Source: Leptospira ellinghausenii (GTDB taxonomy: Bacteria > Spirochaetota > Leptospiria > Leptospirales > Leptospiraceae). From it: DNA of 64,000 bases. Location: the NCBI RefSeq assembly GCF_003114815.1, contig NZ_BFAZ01000009.1:310001-374000 (forward strand). Reading direction: 5' to 3'. Shown here piece by piece: positions 53,710-63,029 of the stretch (positions are counted from its first letter, which is position 1; each line of letters starts with the position of its first letter). The notes beneath the pieces were generated by a model. That model was not told the DNA's origin, made no database searches, and saw nothing but the letters and a program-made list of their open reading frames with translations. A program made the translations under genes and the position numbers.

Positions 53710-56271
53710 TTAGGATTCTTTTTTCCAACGGATATTGGCACCGCGAGAAATCCGAGAATACACTTCTCGGAAGTATTGGTTAGGTGCCTTTCCATCAGGG
53801 TCTTGCGAATAACGAGGCCTTAGGCGGTGGACAAAGTACATATCCAAATCACCCTTATTTTTCCCATGGACTTTTCCACGATACTCAGTGACAAAAAAGT
53901 ATTTCACAAGTTCATAGGTTTCCTTAGAGACATTGATTTTTCCAGTTTCACCACCTGATTCCATTCGAGAGGCTGTGTTTACAGTATCACCCCAGATGTC
54001 ATAGGCAAACTTAAACCGACCCACAACCCCTGCAACAACGGGACCCGTGTGGATTCCCAACCGTAATTCCCAAAAAGGAAGGTTTAAAGCAGTTTTGATT
54101 TCCTTCAATTGGTTCATAAAACTTTGGATCTCAAGTGCCGCCAAACAAGCGTCAATGGCACTGGTTCGATTTTCGACAGGCAAACCACCGGCACACATAT
54201 AACTGTCCCCTATGGTTTTTAATTTTTCCAAATTATTCCTGAGTATAATTTCATCAAACTGGGTGAAACAAGCATCGAGTTCTTCGATTAGACTTTGTTC
54301 ATCCATTCCTTCTGCTACTTTGGTAAAACCTTTGAAGTCAGTGAATAATACGGTAGCGTTTTCAAAACGAACAGGATTCACACTCCCTTTTGCTTTTAAT
54401 TCTTGGGCCACTTTGTATGGTAAGATGTTTAATAAAAGTTTTTCGGATTCTTCGCGTGCTTCTTCTGCCTTATCTTGTGCAATGAGAGCTTTTTCCCTTT
54501 CTTCATCTGCTTTTTGTTTTTCTAAATCTAACAGAAAATAACTGATATCTAGTTCTTCAGCAAGTGGCCTTGACATGATGTATACCACAAGATAATTAAA
54601 GAGAACCAGTGGCAAAACAATCATAGTGAGATGGAAAGCAGACTCCCCAACTCCATATTGTTCTCGTATCAATGGAAAATACAAAATAGCAGCAATTGCC
54701 ATTGTAATGAGTCCAAGGTTTGCTAGTCGTTGGCTTAATTGGATGGTCCTTCCTTCCAACGACAATGCTCCATGTCTTAGAACCGCATAACCGAGTAAAA
54801 ATGCAGGAATGAATTGAAAATCTGCAATGGGATAAATTGGAATTCCATGGCTTGGAAGTAAAGCAGCCAAAAGTAACAATGCCGATAACAAAAAGGATCC
54901 AATGATCCACTTAGAGGCAAAGTTAATATACCCTTTGTTCCGAAGAAAGGTAATTAAAACTAATACTAACGCAATGGCTCCATTAGCTCCGACAAGAAGT
55001 TCCGCAGGGCCACCATGATGCACTCGAGACCAAGGGTAATCATAATACCCTACAAACAAATAAGGAGAGGGGGATAAGATCGCAGCTGTGATACAAAGTA
55101 AATCGATTCCTTTTAACCAAACAGGTGACTTCTGACCTATGGCTTCAAAAACAAGTCGCACCATGATACTCGGTGCAAACGCAAAAGCGACAAATGTCAT
55201 CTGCGAAATCCGAAGTTGTACAACATAGGATATGTTTAATTTTAAAGGAACTGATTGGATCACATAAAAACCAGTGAGAATGAGAGCAAACGCACAAAGT
55301 TGGTTGATCCTTGCTGATGGATTAGCTCCTGCAACGATGATTGATAAAAAAACAGCACCAAACACAGAAACGACGGGAGGTATACCCCAAGGGTACCATT
55401 TTGCTGATTCATATGCATTTGGTGAAAGCCCAAAGGAAACTCCAAAGGAAATAAAAATCAGAACAAAAGAAAGTAAGGCAAATAGAAAATAAAACATTCC
55501 ATTCTTTTGGAATAATAGTTCATTCACATCAAAAAAATCTGAACGAAATACACCATAGGCAACAAGCAACATCGGAATGAATAAAAAGAATCCACCAGGA
55601 TACACTTTGAATCCCAAAATGCTGGGAGCATTTAAGGTAGTGAGTAAAAACAATAAATTAACACCGTGAAAGAGAGTGAGATGGTAATGTTTACGAATGT
55701 AGTGATAATGTTTGATAAAAGAAGGAAGAATCAGTAAAAAGTATCCTAACGGTGCAAGAATTCCCCAAGGCCTTACAAACGCACTTCCCCGAGGGTATTT
55801 TCCGAATGGAAATTCAAACACGTTTGTTTCAAATCCTTTTCCTAAAATTACCCCCAAATACAATACAAAACTTGCAAACCAACAAACATAAGAATAGTAT
55901 AACAGAAGTTTACTTTGTTTACCTGTCATGTGAAAGGCTAGGTAAAAGGCAGTAGGTGCGAGTGGGGCAACAAAAAAATACAATAAATCGTTCCACAAAA
56001 CAAGTGTTTCTACATCTTGGATCCATGCTCTAGTAGTTAACACAAGGCCTACACATCCAAAACTGATAAACGAGATGGTCAGATTGAGATGAAAGTAACG
56101 ATTGTCCTCTTTTGACTTACGAAACTTTTGAAACGCAAAAAAACTAAGAAATAAACCCACAACAAATGTCAAAATTCCAGGCGCACCATATGGAATTTGG
56201 TACCAAAAATATTCCCAATTGGAGATTATTCCCTCCGGTTTTACAAAATAAATTAGAGAGTATGAATCCAT
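53710..56271 (-). CDS. Class III adenylate cyclase with large membrane sensor region
   Basis: An 853-residue protein. Residues 1-570 are about 14-16 hydrophobic segments in two similar halves (near 99-250 and 351-507), resembling a tandemly duplicated 7TM sensor of the histidine-kinase N-terminal type. A helical linker (LLLNILPYKVAQELKAKGS, 622-640) leads to a class III cyclase domain: VLFTDFKGFT with metal D645, KLKTIGDSYMCAGG with adenine-specifying K685 and second metal D689, and AYDIWGDTVNTASRM with the substrate Asp. The Lys/Asp pair indicates ATP, hence cAMP. Convergent with fliF. Confidence 0.93.
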   Translation of the reverse strand: MDSYSLIYFVKPEGIISNWEYFWYQIPYGAPGILTFVVGLFLSFFAFQKFRKSKEDNRYFHLNLTISFISFGCVGLVLTTRAWIQDVETLVLWNDLLYFFVAPLAPTAFYLAFHMTGKQSKLLLYYSYVCWFASFVLYLGVILGKGFETNVFEFPFGKYPRGSAFVRPWGILAPLGYFLLILPSFIKHYHYIRKHYHLTLFHGVNLLFLLTTLNAPSILGFKVYPGGFFLFIPMLLVAYGVFRSDFFDVNELLFQKNGMFYFLFALLSFVLIFISFGVSFGLSPNAYESAKWYPWGIPPVVSVFGAVFLSIIVAGANPSARINQLCAFALILTGFYVIQSVPLKLNISYVVQLRISQMTFVAFAFAPSIMVRLVFEAIGQKSPVWLKGIDLLCITAAILSPSPYLFVGYYDYPWSRVHHGGPAELLVGANGAIALVLVLITFLRNKGYINFASKWIIGSFLLSALLLLAALLPSHGIPIYPIADFQFIPAFLLGYAVLRHGALSLEGRTIQLSQRLANLGLITMAIAAILYFPLIREQYGVGESAFHLTMIVLPLVLFNYLVVYIMSRPLAEELDISYFLLDLEKQKADEEREKALIAQDKAEEAREESEKLLLNILPYKVAQELKAKGSVNPVRFENATVLFTDFKGFTKVAEGMDEQSLIEELDACFTQFDEIILRNNLEKLKTIGDSYMCAGGLPVENRTSAIDACLAALEIQSFMNQLKEIKTALNLPFWELRLGIHTGPVVAGVVGRFKFAYDIWGDTVNTASRMESGGETGKINVSKETYELVKYFFVTEYRGKVHGKNKGDLDMYFVHRLRPRYSQDPDGKAPNQYFREVYSRISRGANIRWKKES

Positions 56272-56348
56272 CCTTTATAAGATCGGCTATAAAATATTGA
56301 GAAAAGAGTCATTTCTTCTATTTGACTCACTTCTCGAATTGTTGTGCT

Positions 56349-57245
56349 ATGTCGGATATGTTAGATCTTAATTTTCCAAAAAAGAACGCTACAGAATGGT
56401 TGGCCTCAGGTAAATTTTTTGAATATAAAAAATTCCAAATCTTCTATATCCAAGAAGGAAGAGGTCAAAACTTAATCTTGTTACATGGTTTCCCAACTTC
56501 TTCATGGGATTATTCCAAAATCTTTAATGGTTTAACTCGGTATTTTAATACATTCGCCATCGATTTTTTAGGCTTTGGGTATTCTTCAAAACCAATCAAA
56601 CACGAATATACATTAGTCGAACAAACTGATATCATCGAATCCTTTATAGAGAAAAATGCCCTCAAACGGGTCAAATTTGTATTCCATGACTATGCTGTGA
56701 GTGTTGGCCAAGAAATCCTTGCTCGTCACTTAGAATCAAAAGAACGTAAGTATGAAATAGATGGTGCGGTGTTTTTTAACGGTGGTTTATTCCCACATTT
56801 GCATAGACCTACGTTCAAACAAAAACTACTCGCAACACCTATATTAGGTGCAATCCTCGCAAGATTTTATGATGAAAAAAAATTCGGCGTAGCATTTAGC
56901 GATGTTTTTGGTAAAAATACAAAACCCACAGAAAAAGAAATCTCTGTCCTTTGGAAACTCATCACCTATCCAAATAAAGTTTTGATCCCACACAAACTTT
57001 TAAAGTACATCAAAGAAAGACGATACCATGGTGAACGTTGGAAAAATGCCCTCTTACAAACAGAAGTTCCTTTGTTGTTTATCAATGGAGGAGAAGATCC
57101 TGTCAGTGGAAGTCATTTAGCAGATGAAATTGAAAAACTTCCCATAAAACATAAAAAACTGATTCGTTGGCCAAACATTGGACATTACCCAATGTGGGAG
57201 AACCCAGACGAAAGTTTTAAAGAAATTTATGAATTTCTAAAATAA
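56349..57245 (+). CDS. Alpha/beta hydrolase, MEST-like
   Basis: A 298-residue hydrolase. HGFPTSSWDYSKI (46-58), AIDFLGFGYSSKP, VFHDYAVSVGQE with an aspartate nucleophile at 114 (haloalkane-dehalogenase/epoxide-hydrolase type elbow), FNGGLFPHLHRPTFKQKLL, the acid in NGGEDPVSG and the His in IGHYPMWENP. The order and phrases parallel the vertebrate imprinted MEST protein (SNGGIFPETHRP-type). I choose ATG 56349; TTG 56322 is less likely. Substrate unknown; probably a hydrophobic ester, epoxide or halide. Confidence 0.85.
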   Translation: MSDMLDLNFPKKNATEWLASGKFFEYKKFQIFYIQEGRGQNLILLHGFPTSSWDYSKIFNGLTRYFNTFAIDFLGFGYSSKPIKHEYTLVEQTDIIESFIEKNALKRVKFVFHDYAVSVGQEILARHLESKERKYEIDGAVFFNGGLFPHLHRPTFKQKLLATPILGAILARFYDEKKFGVAFSDVFGKNTKPTEKEISVLWKLITYPNKVLIPHKLLKYIKERRYHGERWKNALLQTEVPLLFINGGEDPVSGSHLADEIEKLPIKHKKLIRWPNIGHYPMWENPDESFKEIYEFLK

Positions 57246-57282
57246 CAAATACAACGGAAGAGTTGTTAGTTTAACTTCCTAT

Positions 57283-57312
57283 CGATTTCTAAAAATCGCT
57301 TATTAAAATAAG
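57283..57312. terminator. Two short hairpins in a convergent gap
   Basis: CGATTT/AAATCG (57283-57298) and CTTATT/AATAAG (57299-57312) are adjacent small stems in the 78-nt gap between the MEST-like gene and the cdaR-like gene. They are weak but lie where both transcripts should end. Confidence 0.35.
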
Positions 57313-57323
57313 ATGAGTGGTCT

Positions 57324-58370
57324 TTAGGATCGATCGGAAGGATGTGGGGTGATTCCTTCCATTCCTGTTCCTTCATCAATATTATCTGGATCGATATTTT
57401 GTTCTTTGACTTTGTACCGAATTTCGATTTTTTCAGGGCTGATCTGTAATATTTCGATCCCTTTTAGATCTTTGTTTTTGATGATCCTAACTTTTGCTAC
57501 CTGAGGTTGTAATTCTGGAACAATTTTATTTTTAATTGGATCAAAGATATAATTACAAGGAACTTGAGCTGTAATGCCTGTTAGGATTTGCGCAGAACGT
57601 ATTGGTTTTAGGGAAAAATAACGAATTGCAACTTGTTCTTCTGAAAGTTCTGCATCAAGTTTTGGATCTAACCCAGAACAAACGATGGGAATCCCGGCGG
57701 CAGTTTGTTCTCCTGTTTTATACGAAAGTGGGATGATATTTACATTCACCGTTACATCACGAGAGCCAAGTACATTCACACCTTTCGGCAATTCTGGAAT
57801 TTTTACTGTTTTTGCAAATGGTTCCTTACGATCCACAAGTGAAATTTCTGGCAAAACCACTTTATTAATTTTTTCAAGGTCTTGTGGTTTACCACTGAGT
57901 GTGATTTTTTGAGGACTTAAAATCTGAGTCAACTTTTCAAAGTTAGCAGGTGGATTCCCTTCAAAAACAACTTCAATTGGAACCACTTTGAGTCCCCTCG
58001 ATTCTATTTCCACTGGAACTGTTTTTTTAAGTTTTGTTACCTTAACTCCACTCGGAACACCAACAATTTTTTTGATAGGAACTTCTGTGACACCTAACTG
58101 GACATCTTCGGGATCAATCACGGCCTTCATGAATTGAGAATAATAGTTTACTACATCTTTTAAACCTTCCACTCGAACTGGAATGGTTTTTTCTGGGTTT
58201 TTTGAATAACTCAAATTACCAGATAACTTTGGATAGTCGATAGGAACATTCACTGTTTTGATCAAAACTTTAGAGTTTTGCAAATTTACATAAAAGATAC
58301 TAGCAATGATCAGCGAAATGAGTTTTGCTTTCCAATTCCGAACCATTTTTCCAAATAATTTCAAAATCAT
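57324..58370 (-). CDS. cdaR: YbbR-domain protein (CdaR-like regulator of diadenylate cyclase)
   Basis: A 348-residue protein with one N-terminal membrane anchor (about 15-28) and three or four extracytoplasmic YbbR repeats, recognisable by LKTVNVPIDYP-type starts and VPVRVEGLKDV, TVPVEIESRGLKVVPIEV, TVNVNIIPLSY. In Firmicutes CdaR binds and modulates CdaA. Its start overlaps cdaA by 4 nt. The 3' end has a short acidic tail ending DRS. Confidence 0.9.
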   Translation of the reverse strand: MILKLFGKMVRNWKAKLISLIIASIFYVNLQNSKVLIKTVNVPIDYPKLSGNLSYSKNPEKTIPVRVEGLKDVVNYYSQFMKAVIDPEDVQLGVTEVPIKKIVGVPSGVKVTKLKKTVPVEIESRGLKVVPIEVVFEGNPPANFEKLTQILSPQKITLSGKPQDLEKINKVVLPEISLVDRKEPFAKTVKIPELPKGVNVLGSRDVTVNVNIIPLSYKTGEQTAAGIPIVCSGLDPKLDAELSEEQVAIRYFSLKPIRSAQILTGITAQVPCNYIFDPIKNKIVPELQPQVAKVRIIKNKDLKGIEILQISPEKIEIRYKVKEQNIDPDNIDEGTGMEGITPHPSDRS

Positions 58371-59197
58371 ATGATCACACCGGAATCTTTATCTTTGGAT
58401 TTTCTTTGTGATTCGTCTTTTACCTTTTTACTCCCTGACATCAGACCACTTACAAGAGCTTTTAACTCCAAGGGTTTCACTGGATGGATCATTTCCCCTT
58501 CGTAACAAATTGTAATGTCTCCTGTTTCTTCAGAAGTAACGATGATGATTGAATCTGTTTCTTCCGAAAGTCCAAGGGCAGATCTATGCCTTGCACCTAA
58601 AGTTGAGATTTCTACGGAACTACTCATAGGCAAATAAGAAGCAGCACAAACAATTCTGTTTTGTTCAACGATGACTGCACCATCATGGAGTGGTGAATTC
58701 TTAAAGAAGATAGTTTGTAAAATTTCAGAAGTCACAATGGAATCCATTGGGACTGCGTTTTCCGATATATCCTTAAGACTAATGTCTTTCACGAGCACAA
58801 TGATTGATCCAATTTTTTCTTGGGACATAGCCCTCACTGCTTCGACAATTGGATCCAAATCAAAAGTAGGTTTTAAAAAGAACAAACGTAGGAGTCGAAT
58901 CCTTGCCAAATCACCTGTTAAACGGCGTAACTCAGGTTGTAAGAGAACAATGATGGCAAAAACAAGTGCTGGCCGAATATTGGTTAAGATCCATTCAAGT
59001 AACTCAAAACCTAAGTATTCTGCTAAACTTCCAGAGATCCAAATGATCCCTACGCCAAATAAGAGTTGAATCCCTCGTGTTCTACGTAAGGTTGTATATG
59101 ATTTATAAATTAAAAATGCGACGATGAGTACATCTAAACTAATGGAGATATAATTTTTACTCCATGGAATGATGTATAATCCTCGAAAAAAATCCAA
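58367..59197 (-). CDS. cdaA: Membrane diadenylate cyclase CdaA
   Basis: A 276-residue protein with three membrane helices in the first 90 residues and a DisA-N cyclase domain carrying the catalytic DGA (172-174) and GARHRSALGLSEE (RHR 203-205) motifs, which joins two ATP into cyclic di-AMP. It overlaps the YbbR gene, and starts 2 nt after the dapB stop, so it shares a transcript with dapA-dapB. Confidence 0.94.
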   Translation of the reverse strand: MDFFRGLYIIPWSKNYISISLDVLIVAFLIYKSYTTLRRTRGIQLLFGVGIIWISGSLAEYLGFELLEWILTNIRPALVFAIIVLLQPELRRLTGDLARIRLLRLFFLKPTFDLDPIVEAVRAMSQEKIGSIIVLVKDISLKDISENAVPMDSIVTSEILQTIFFKNSPLHDGAVIVEQNRIVCAASYLPMSSSVEISTLGARHRSALGLSEETDSIIIVTSEETGDITICYEGEMIHPVKPLELKALVSGLMSGSKKVKDESQRKSKDKDSGVII

Positions 59198-59198
59198 T

Positions 59199-60002
59199 TT
59201 ATATTCCTAAAACATCAAACATATTGTACAAACCTTTCGATTTGCCATGTAAAAATTCAGCGGCCTTCACTGCTCCACTAGCGAATGTTTTGCGATCTTG
59301 AGCACGATGTGTGATCTCAATCCTCTCTTCTGGACTAAAAAAATAAACTGTATGTTCGCCAACTACTTCGCCTGCACGCATAGTATGCATTGCAATTTCT
59401 TTTTGGTCACGTTCTGGGTACATACCATGACGACCATAAATTACATTTTCTTCACTTCGTTTACTAGCTTCCAGTAACACTTCTTTTAAATACATCGCGG
59501 TACCAGAAGGAGCGTCTTTTTTATGTCTATGGTGGATGTCTAAAACTTCGATATCAAAATCTTCGTGTAAAACTTTCGCTGCAATTTCAGTAAGTTTAAA
59601 AAGTAAATTCACACCAACAGACATATTTGGAGAAAATACAATTGGGATGGTTTCAGAAGCCGATTTGATTAGAGTTTTATCAGAATCGGTAAGACCGGTT
59701 GTACCTATCACCAATGGTTTACGATTTTTTAATGCCGTATTGAGAATGGATTCAAATCCAGTGTGGGTACTAAAATCGATTAACACATCAGAATCTTCAT
59801 TTGCTTTTTGTAAGTCGGAAGATAATAGAATTCCAGTTTCTTTGATACCTGCATGGTTTCCAGAATCAAAACCGGCATAAATCGCACCCTCTCTCACTAC
59901 AGCAGCGCTTAACACCGATTTTTTGGAAAGAGAAAGCACTTGGATGATGGATTTCCCCATCCTACCTCCAGCTCCAATCACACCGACTTTGATTTTAGAC
60001 AA
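59199..60002 (-). CDS. dapB: 4-Hydroxy-tetrahydrodipicolinate reductase DapB
   Basis: A 267-residue reductase with N-terminal Rossmann motif [31 protein letters not shown], the catalytic [17 protein letters not shown] and a C-terminal [12 protein letters not shown]. It catalyses the NAD(P)H step of the diaminopimelate/lysine pathway. It overlaps dapA by 8 nt. Confidence 0.96.
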   Translation of the reverse strand: MSKIKVGVIGAGGRMGKSIIQVLSLSKKSVLSAAVVREGAIYAGFDSGNHAGIKETGILLSSDLQKANEDSDVLIDFSTHTGFESILNTALKNRKPLVIGTTGLTDSDKTLIKSASETIPIVFSPNMSVGVNLLFKLTEIAAKVLHEDFDIEVLDIHHRHKKDAPSGTAMYLKEVLLEASKRSEENVIYGRHGMYPERDQKEIAMHTMRAGEVVGEHTVYFFSPEERIEITHRAQDRKTFASGAVKAAEFLHGKSKGLYNMFDVLGI

Positions 60003-60879
60003 TGCCTTCCTCTTTTAATTGGAATACGATTTTTTTAAATGACTCAGCTGGTTGCCCTTCTGACAACGAAGTCATTGGCAATCTGAGTTCATTACTGCAA
60101 TAACCAAACCAACTCATAGCTGCTTTGATTGGGATTGGATTTGTTTCAATAAAGGCATTCACAAATACTGGGAGTAGTTTGTAGTAGATTTTTTTGGAAG
60201 CTTCCAGGTCACCACGAAGGTATAAAGAAACCATATCCACACATGCTCGTGGGAATAAATTTGAAACAACTGACACGACTCCTTTACCACCAATGGAAAG
60301 AACAGGAAGAGTTAAGTTGTCGTCACCAGATAACAAATCAAAGTCGGGTGGACAGAGCGAAATCACTTTTGCCATTTGTCCGAGATCCCCTGTTGCTTCT
60401 TTGATTGCTGCAATTTTAGGGTGAGCAGCCAAACGACTTACCGTTTCTGGTAAAAGATTTACATTGGTTCTACCAGGGATGTTGTACAACATTACAGGTT
60501 TCGATGATACATTTGCAATTGCTGTAAAGTGTTGGAACATCCCTTCTTGTGTTGGTTTGTTATAATACGGATTTACAGACAAAATTCCATCCACTCCATC
60601 TGCACAGGCAGACTCTGTGAGTTCAATTGCTTCTTTTGTGGAGTTAGAACCAGTACCCGCGATCACTTGGATTTTGCCCGCTACGATCTGCACCGTTTTT
60701 TGGATGAGTTCCTTATGTTCTTCGTAGGATAAAGTAGGAGATTCTCCCGTTGTCCCACAAGGAACCACACCAGCGACTCCGGATCGGATCTGGTTTTCTA
60801 GGATTTTAAAGTATTGATCGTAATCGATTTTCCCCTGGCGGAAAGGGGTGATGACCGCAGTATAAACGCCCTGAAACAT
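59995..60879 (-). CDS. dapA: 4-Hydroxy-tetrahydrodipicolinate synthase DapA
   Basis: A 294-residue aldolase with [11 protein letters not shown] (Thr43/44), [22 protein letters not shown] (Tyr132, Arg137) and the Schiff-base K160 in AIKEATGD. It condenses pyruvate with aspartate semialdehyde, the first committed step toward diaminopimelate and lysine. First gene of dapA-dapB-cdaA-cdaR on the minus strand. Confidence 0.97.
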   Translation of the reverse strand: MFQGVYTAVITPFRQGKIDYDQYFKILENQIRSGVAGVVPCGTTGESPTLSYEEHKELIQKTVQIVAGKIQVIAGTGSNSTKEAIELTESACADGVDGILSVNPYYNKPTQEGMFQHFTAIANVSSKPVMLYNIPGRTNVNLLPETVSRLAAHPKIAAIKEATGDLGQMAKVISLCPPDFDLLSGDDNLTLPVLSIGGKGVVSVVSNLFPRACVDMVSLYLRGDLEASKKIYYKLLPVFVNAFIETNPIPIKAAMSWFGYCSNELRLPMTSLSEGQPAESFKKIVFQLKEEGIV

Positions 60880-60956
60880 AAATTAAACATCGAAGAGGGA
60901 CTGATTTTTGCAATAAAAAACTGCCAAAAGACCCCGATCTGAGAAACTTTGCGAAA

Positions 60957-62018
60957 ATGGTTCCTTTTTTTCCCATTTCCTTCCTCATTCTGGGCATCTT
61001 TAGCCTAATTTTGCACACATTTTATGTGTATTCCCGTTTTGGGGTGAAAGATGTGCCAAATGAACGGAGTTTGCATGACACGGTCACAAAAAAATCGGGT
61101 GGAATGTTTTTTATCCCTGTTTTTCTCCTCTCGACCCTTCTCTGTTTACTACCCCCTTTGCAATCGATAGGAAGTGATCTTTTTCCCATTCGTAACGAAC
61201 CATGGAACCTTTATCTTTTGTTAGTTGGTATTTTAGTATTTTCCGTTTTAGGATTTGTAGACGATTTATACCATTTAACACCGAAACTCCGACTCATATT
61301 AGAATTAGGAATTGTTTTTTTCTGTTTATGGGGTATACAACCAAATATAAGTTTTTTGGGATTTGGTTCCATTCCCAGTTTTGTTCAAATTCTTTTTCTC
61401 ACAATCTTCTTGGTATTTGGAATCAACTTAGTTAATTTTATGGATGGAATGGATTGGTATTTGATAACCACATTCACCATTTGTTTTGTTTCTCTAAGTT
61501 TTATTTTACCTGATTTTTACACCAAACCAAACTTAGGATACAGTTTGTACGCATTGCTCTTTGTCTCCATGTTTGGATTTATCTTTTACAATTTCCCAAA
61601 AGCAAAATTGTTTATGGGAGATAGTGGATCATTGGCACTTGGATTTTTTGGATTGGTTCTCCCTTTACTTTATCAAAACAAATCGAATGGCATCTATTGG
61701 GATGTAACCGATTACTTTTATCTTTTTCCTTTTTTTTGGATTGATGGTGTCACAATCCTCATCAAACGATTCTTTCAAAAAAAACACTTATTCCAAGCAC
61801 ATAGAGAACATTTATACCAAAAACTCACCGAAACCAAACTGGGTAAAATTGGTTCTCTCGTTGTATTTTCCCTTTTGAATGTAATGGTGGTTTGTTTCCA
61901 TTTTCTATTAAAAGAATTTGGTTTTGGGAAAATTGCCATTTTCCTGATTTTGTTTGCAGTTTCGCTTTTATGTTATGGTATCGTATGGTTATCAGTGACT
62001 AGAAAAAACCTTGCCTAA
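60957..62018 (+). CDS. Polyprenyl-phosphate sugar-1-phosphate transferase (WecA/WbpL-like, GT4)
   Basis: A 353-residue membrane enzyme with about 10 helices. PNERSLHD near the first cytoplasmic loop, FVDDLYHLTP with the Mg-binding Asp pair, INLVNFMDGMDWYL, FMGDSGSLALG and the HREHLYQKL motif place it in the MraY/WecA family, nearer WbpL-type enzymes that start O-antigen synthesis on undecaprenyl phosphate. The SLHD arrangement argues against MraY. Followed 27 nt later by popT, suggesting a shared role in lipid-carrier use. Confidence 0.9.
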   Translation: MVPFFPISFLILGIFSLILHTFYVYSRFGVKDVPNERSLHDTVTKKSGGMFFIPVFLLSTLLCLLPPLQSIGSDLFPIRNEPWNLYLLLVGILVFSVLGFVDDLYHLTPKLRLILELGIVFFCLWGIQPNISFLGFGSIPSFVQILFLTIFLVFGINLVNFMDGMDWYLITTFTICFVSLSFILPDFYTKPNLGYSLYALLFVSMFGFIFYNFPKAKLFMGDSGSLALGFFGLVLPLLYQNKSNGIYWDVTDYFYLFPFFWIDGVTILIKRFFQKKHLFQAHREHLYQKLTETKLGKIGSLVVFSLLNVMVVCFHFLLKEFGFGKIAIFLILFAVSLLCYGIVWLSVTRKNLA

Positions 62019-62045
62019 AGTTTGTAAAAATCCATCCTTTCCGAT

Positions 62046-63029
62046 ATGCCTCTTACAAAAAAAGAAATTCTCTTTTGTATTCTCAATGGATTTCTCATTG
62101 GAATTGCCAATTTAATCCCTGGTGTATCTGGTGGAACCTTTGCACTTATCTTGGGTTTGTATGACAGACTCATCACTGCCATCACTTCCTTAAATTTGGA
62201 AACCATCAAAGTTTCCCTTTCCCTACTTGTAGGTTTTTGGAAAGAAGGTGTGAGAGATCGTTTTGCATTGGAAATGAAACGAATCGATTTTTGGTTTTTA
62301 GTATTCCTTGGTTTTGGACTTTTACTTTCCGTAATCTCTGGAGCAAAACTGATCCAATTCTTATTACAAAACTACCCACAAGCAACTCTTGCTCTTTTCA
62401 TAGGCCTTATCATTCCATCACTAGTTGTACCATACAAACTCATTGAAAAACATAGTTTTGTCGTTTGGCTATTTTTAGTCCCAGGAATTCTATTAACCAT
62501 CGTTCCCAGTTTTTTTATGGGAGAAAACACCGGATCCGAAAATCCAATTTTTGCATTTGCCACTGGGATGATTGCCATTTCAGCGATGATCCTTCCTGGA
62601 ATTTCCGGATCATACATAATGCTCGTGTTAGGTGAATATCAAATTGTCATTGGTAAACTTTCTACCATCTTAGAACCAGGTTCGATTCTATTTTTAGGTG
62701 CGTTTGGGGTTGGATGTTTACTTGGACTATTGATTTTCACACATATTGTAAAATGGTTATTTGTGAAATACAAATCACATACAATGACATTTTTACTTGG
62801 TCTGATTCTCGGATCCTTTTTTATCCTTTGGCCATTTAAGGATTATGCAAATGGACAGGCAATTGTTGGTAGATCAGGTGAAGTCAAACGTGATATCCAA
62901 ATCGCAACTGCCAAAAACATACTCCCAAAAGATTTTGAAGAAGCACAAATCCCACTCGCCTCACTTGTATTTGGTTTGGTATTGGGTTTGGGACTCAATC
63001 GATTGGAGTCGTTACAAGAGAAGAAGTAG
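62046..63029 (+). CDS. popT: DUF368 undecaprenyl-phosphate translocase (PopT-like)
   Basis: A 327-residue membrane protein with about nine helices and the DUF368 repeated motif: IANLIPGVSGGTFALILG (about 20-37) and AMILPGISGSYIMLVLG (about 179-195), in pseudo-inverted halves. DUF368 proteins (PopT) recycle undecaprenyl phosphate across the membrane. Adjacent to a WbpL-like transferase that consumes that carrier. The 3' end overlaps the convergent lyase gene by 35 nt. Confidence 0.92.
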   Translation: MPLTKKEILFCILNGFLIGIANLIPGVSGGTFALILGLYDRLITAITSLNLETIKVSLSLLVGFWKEGVRDRFALEMKRIDFWFLVFLGFGLLLSVISGAKLIQFLLQNYPQATLALFIGLIIPSLVVPYKLIEKHSFVVWLFLVPGILLTIVPSFFMGENTGSENPIFAFATGMIAISAMILPGISGSYIMLVLGEYQIVIGKLSTILEPGSILFLGAFGVGCLLGLLIFTHIVKWLFVKYKSHTMTFLLGLILGSFFILWPFKDYANGQAIVGRSGEVKRDIQIATAKNILPKDFEEAQIPLASLVFGLVLGLGLNRLESLQEKK

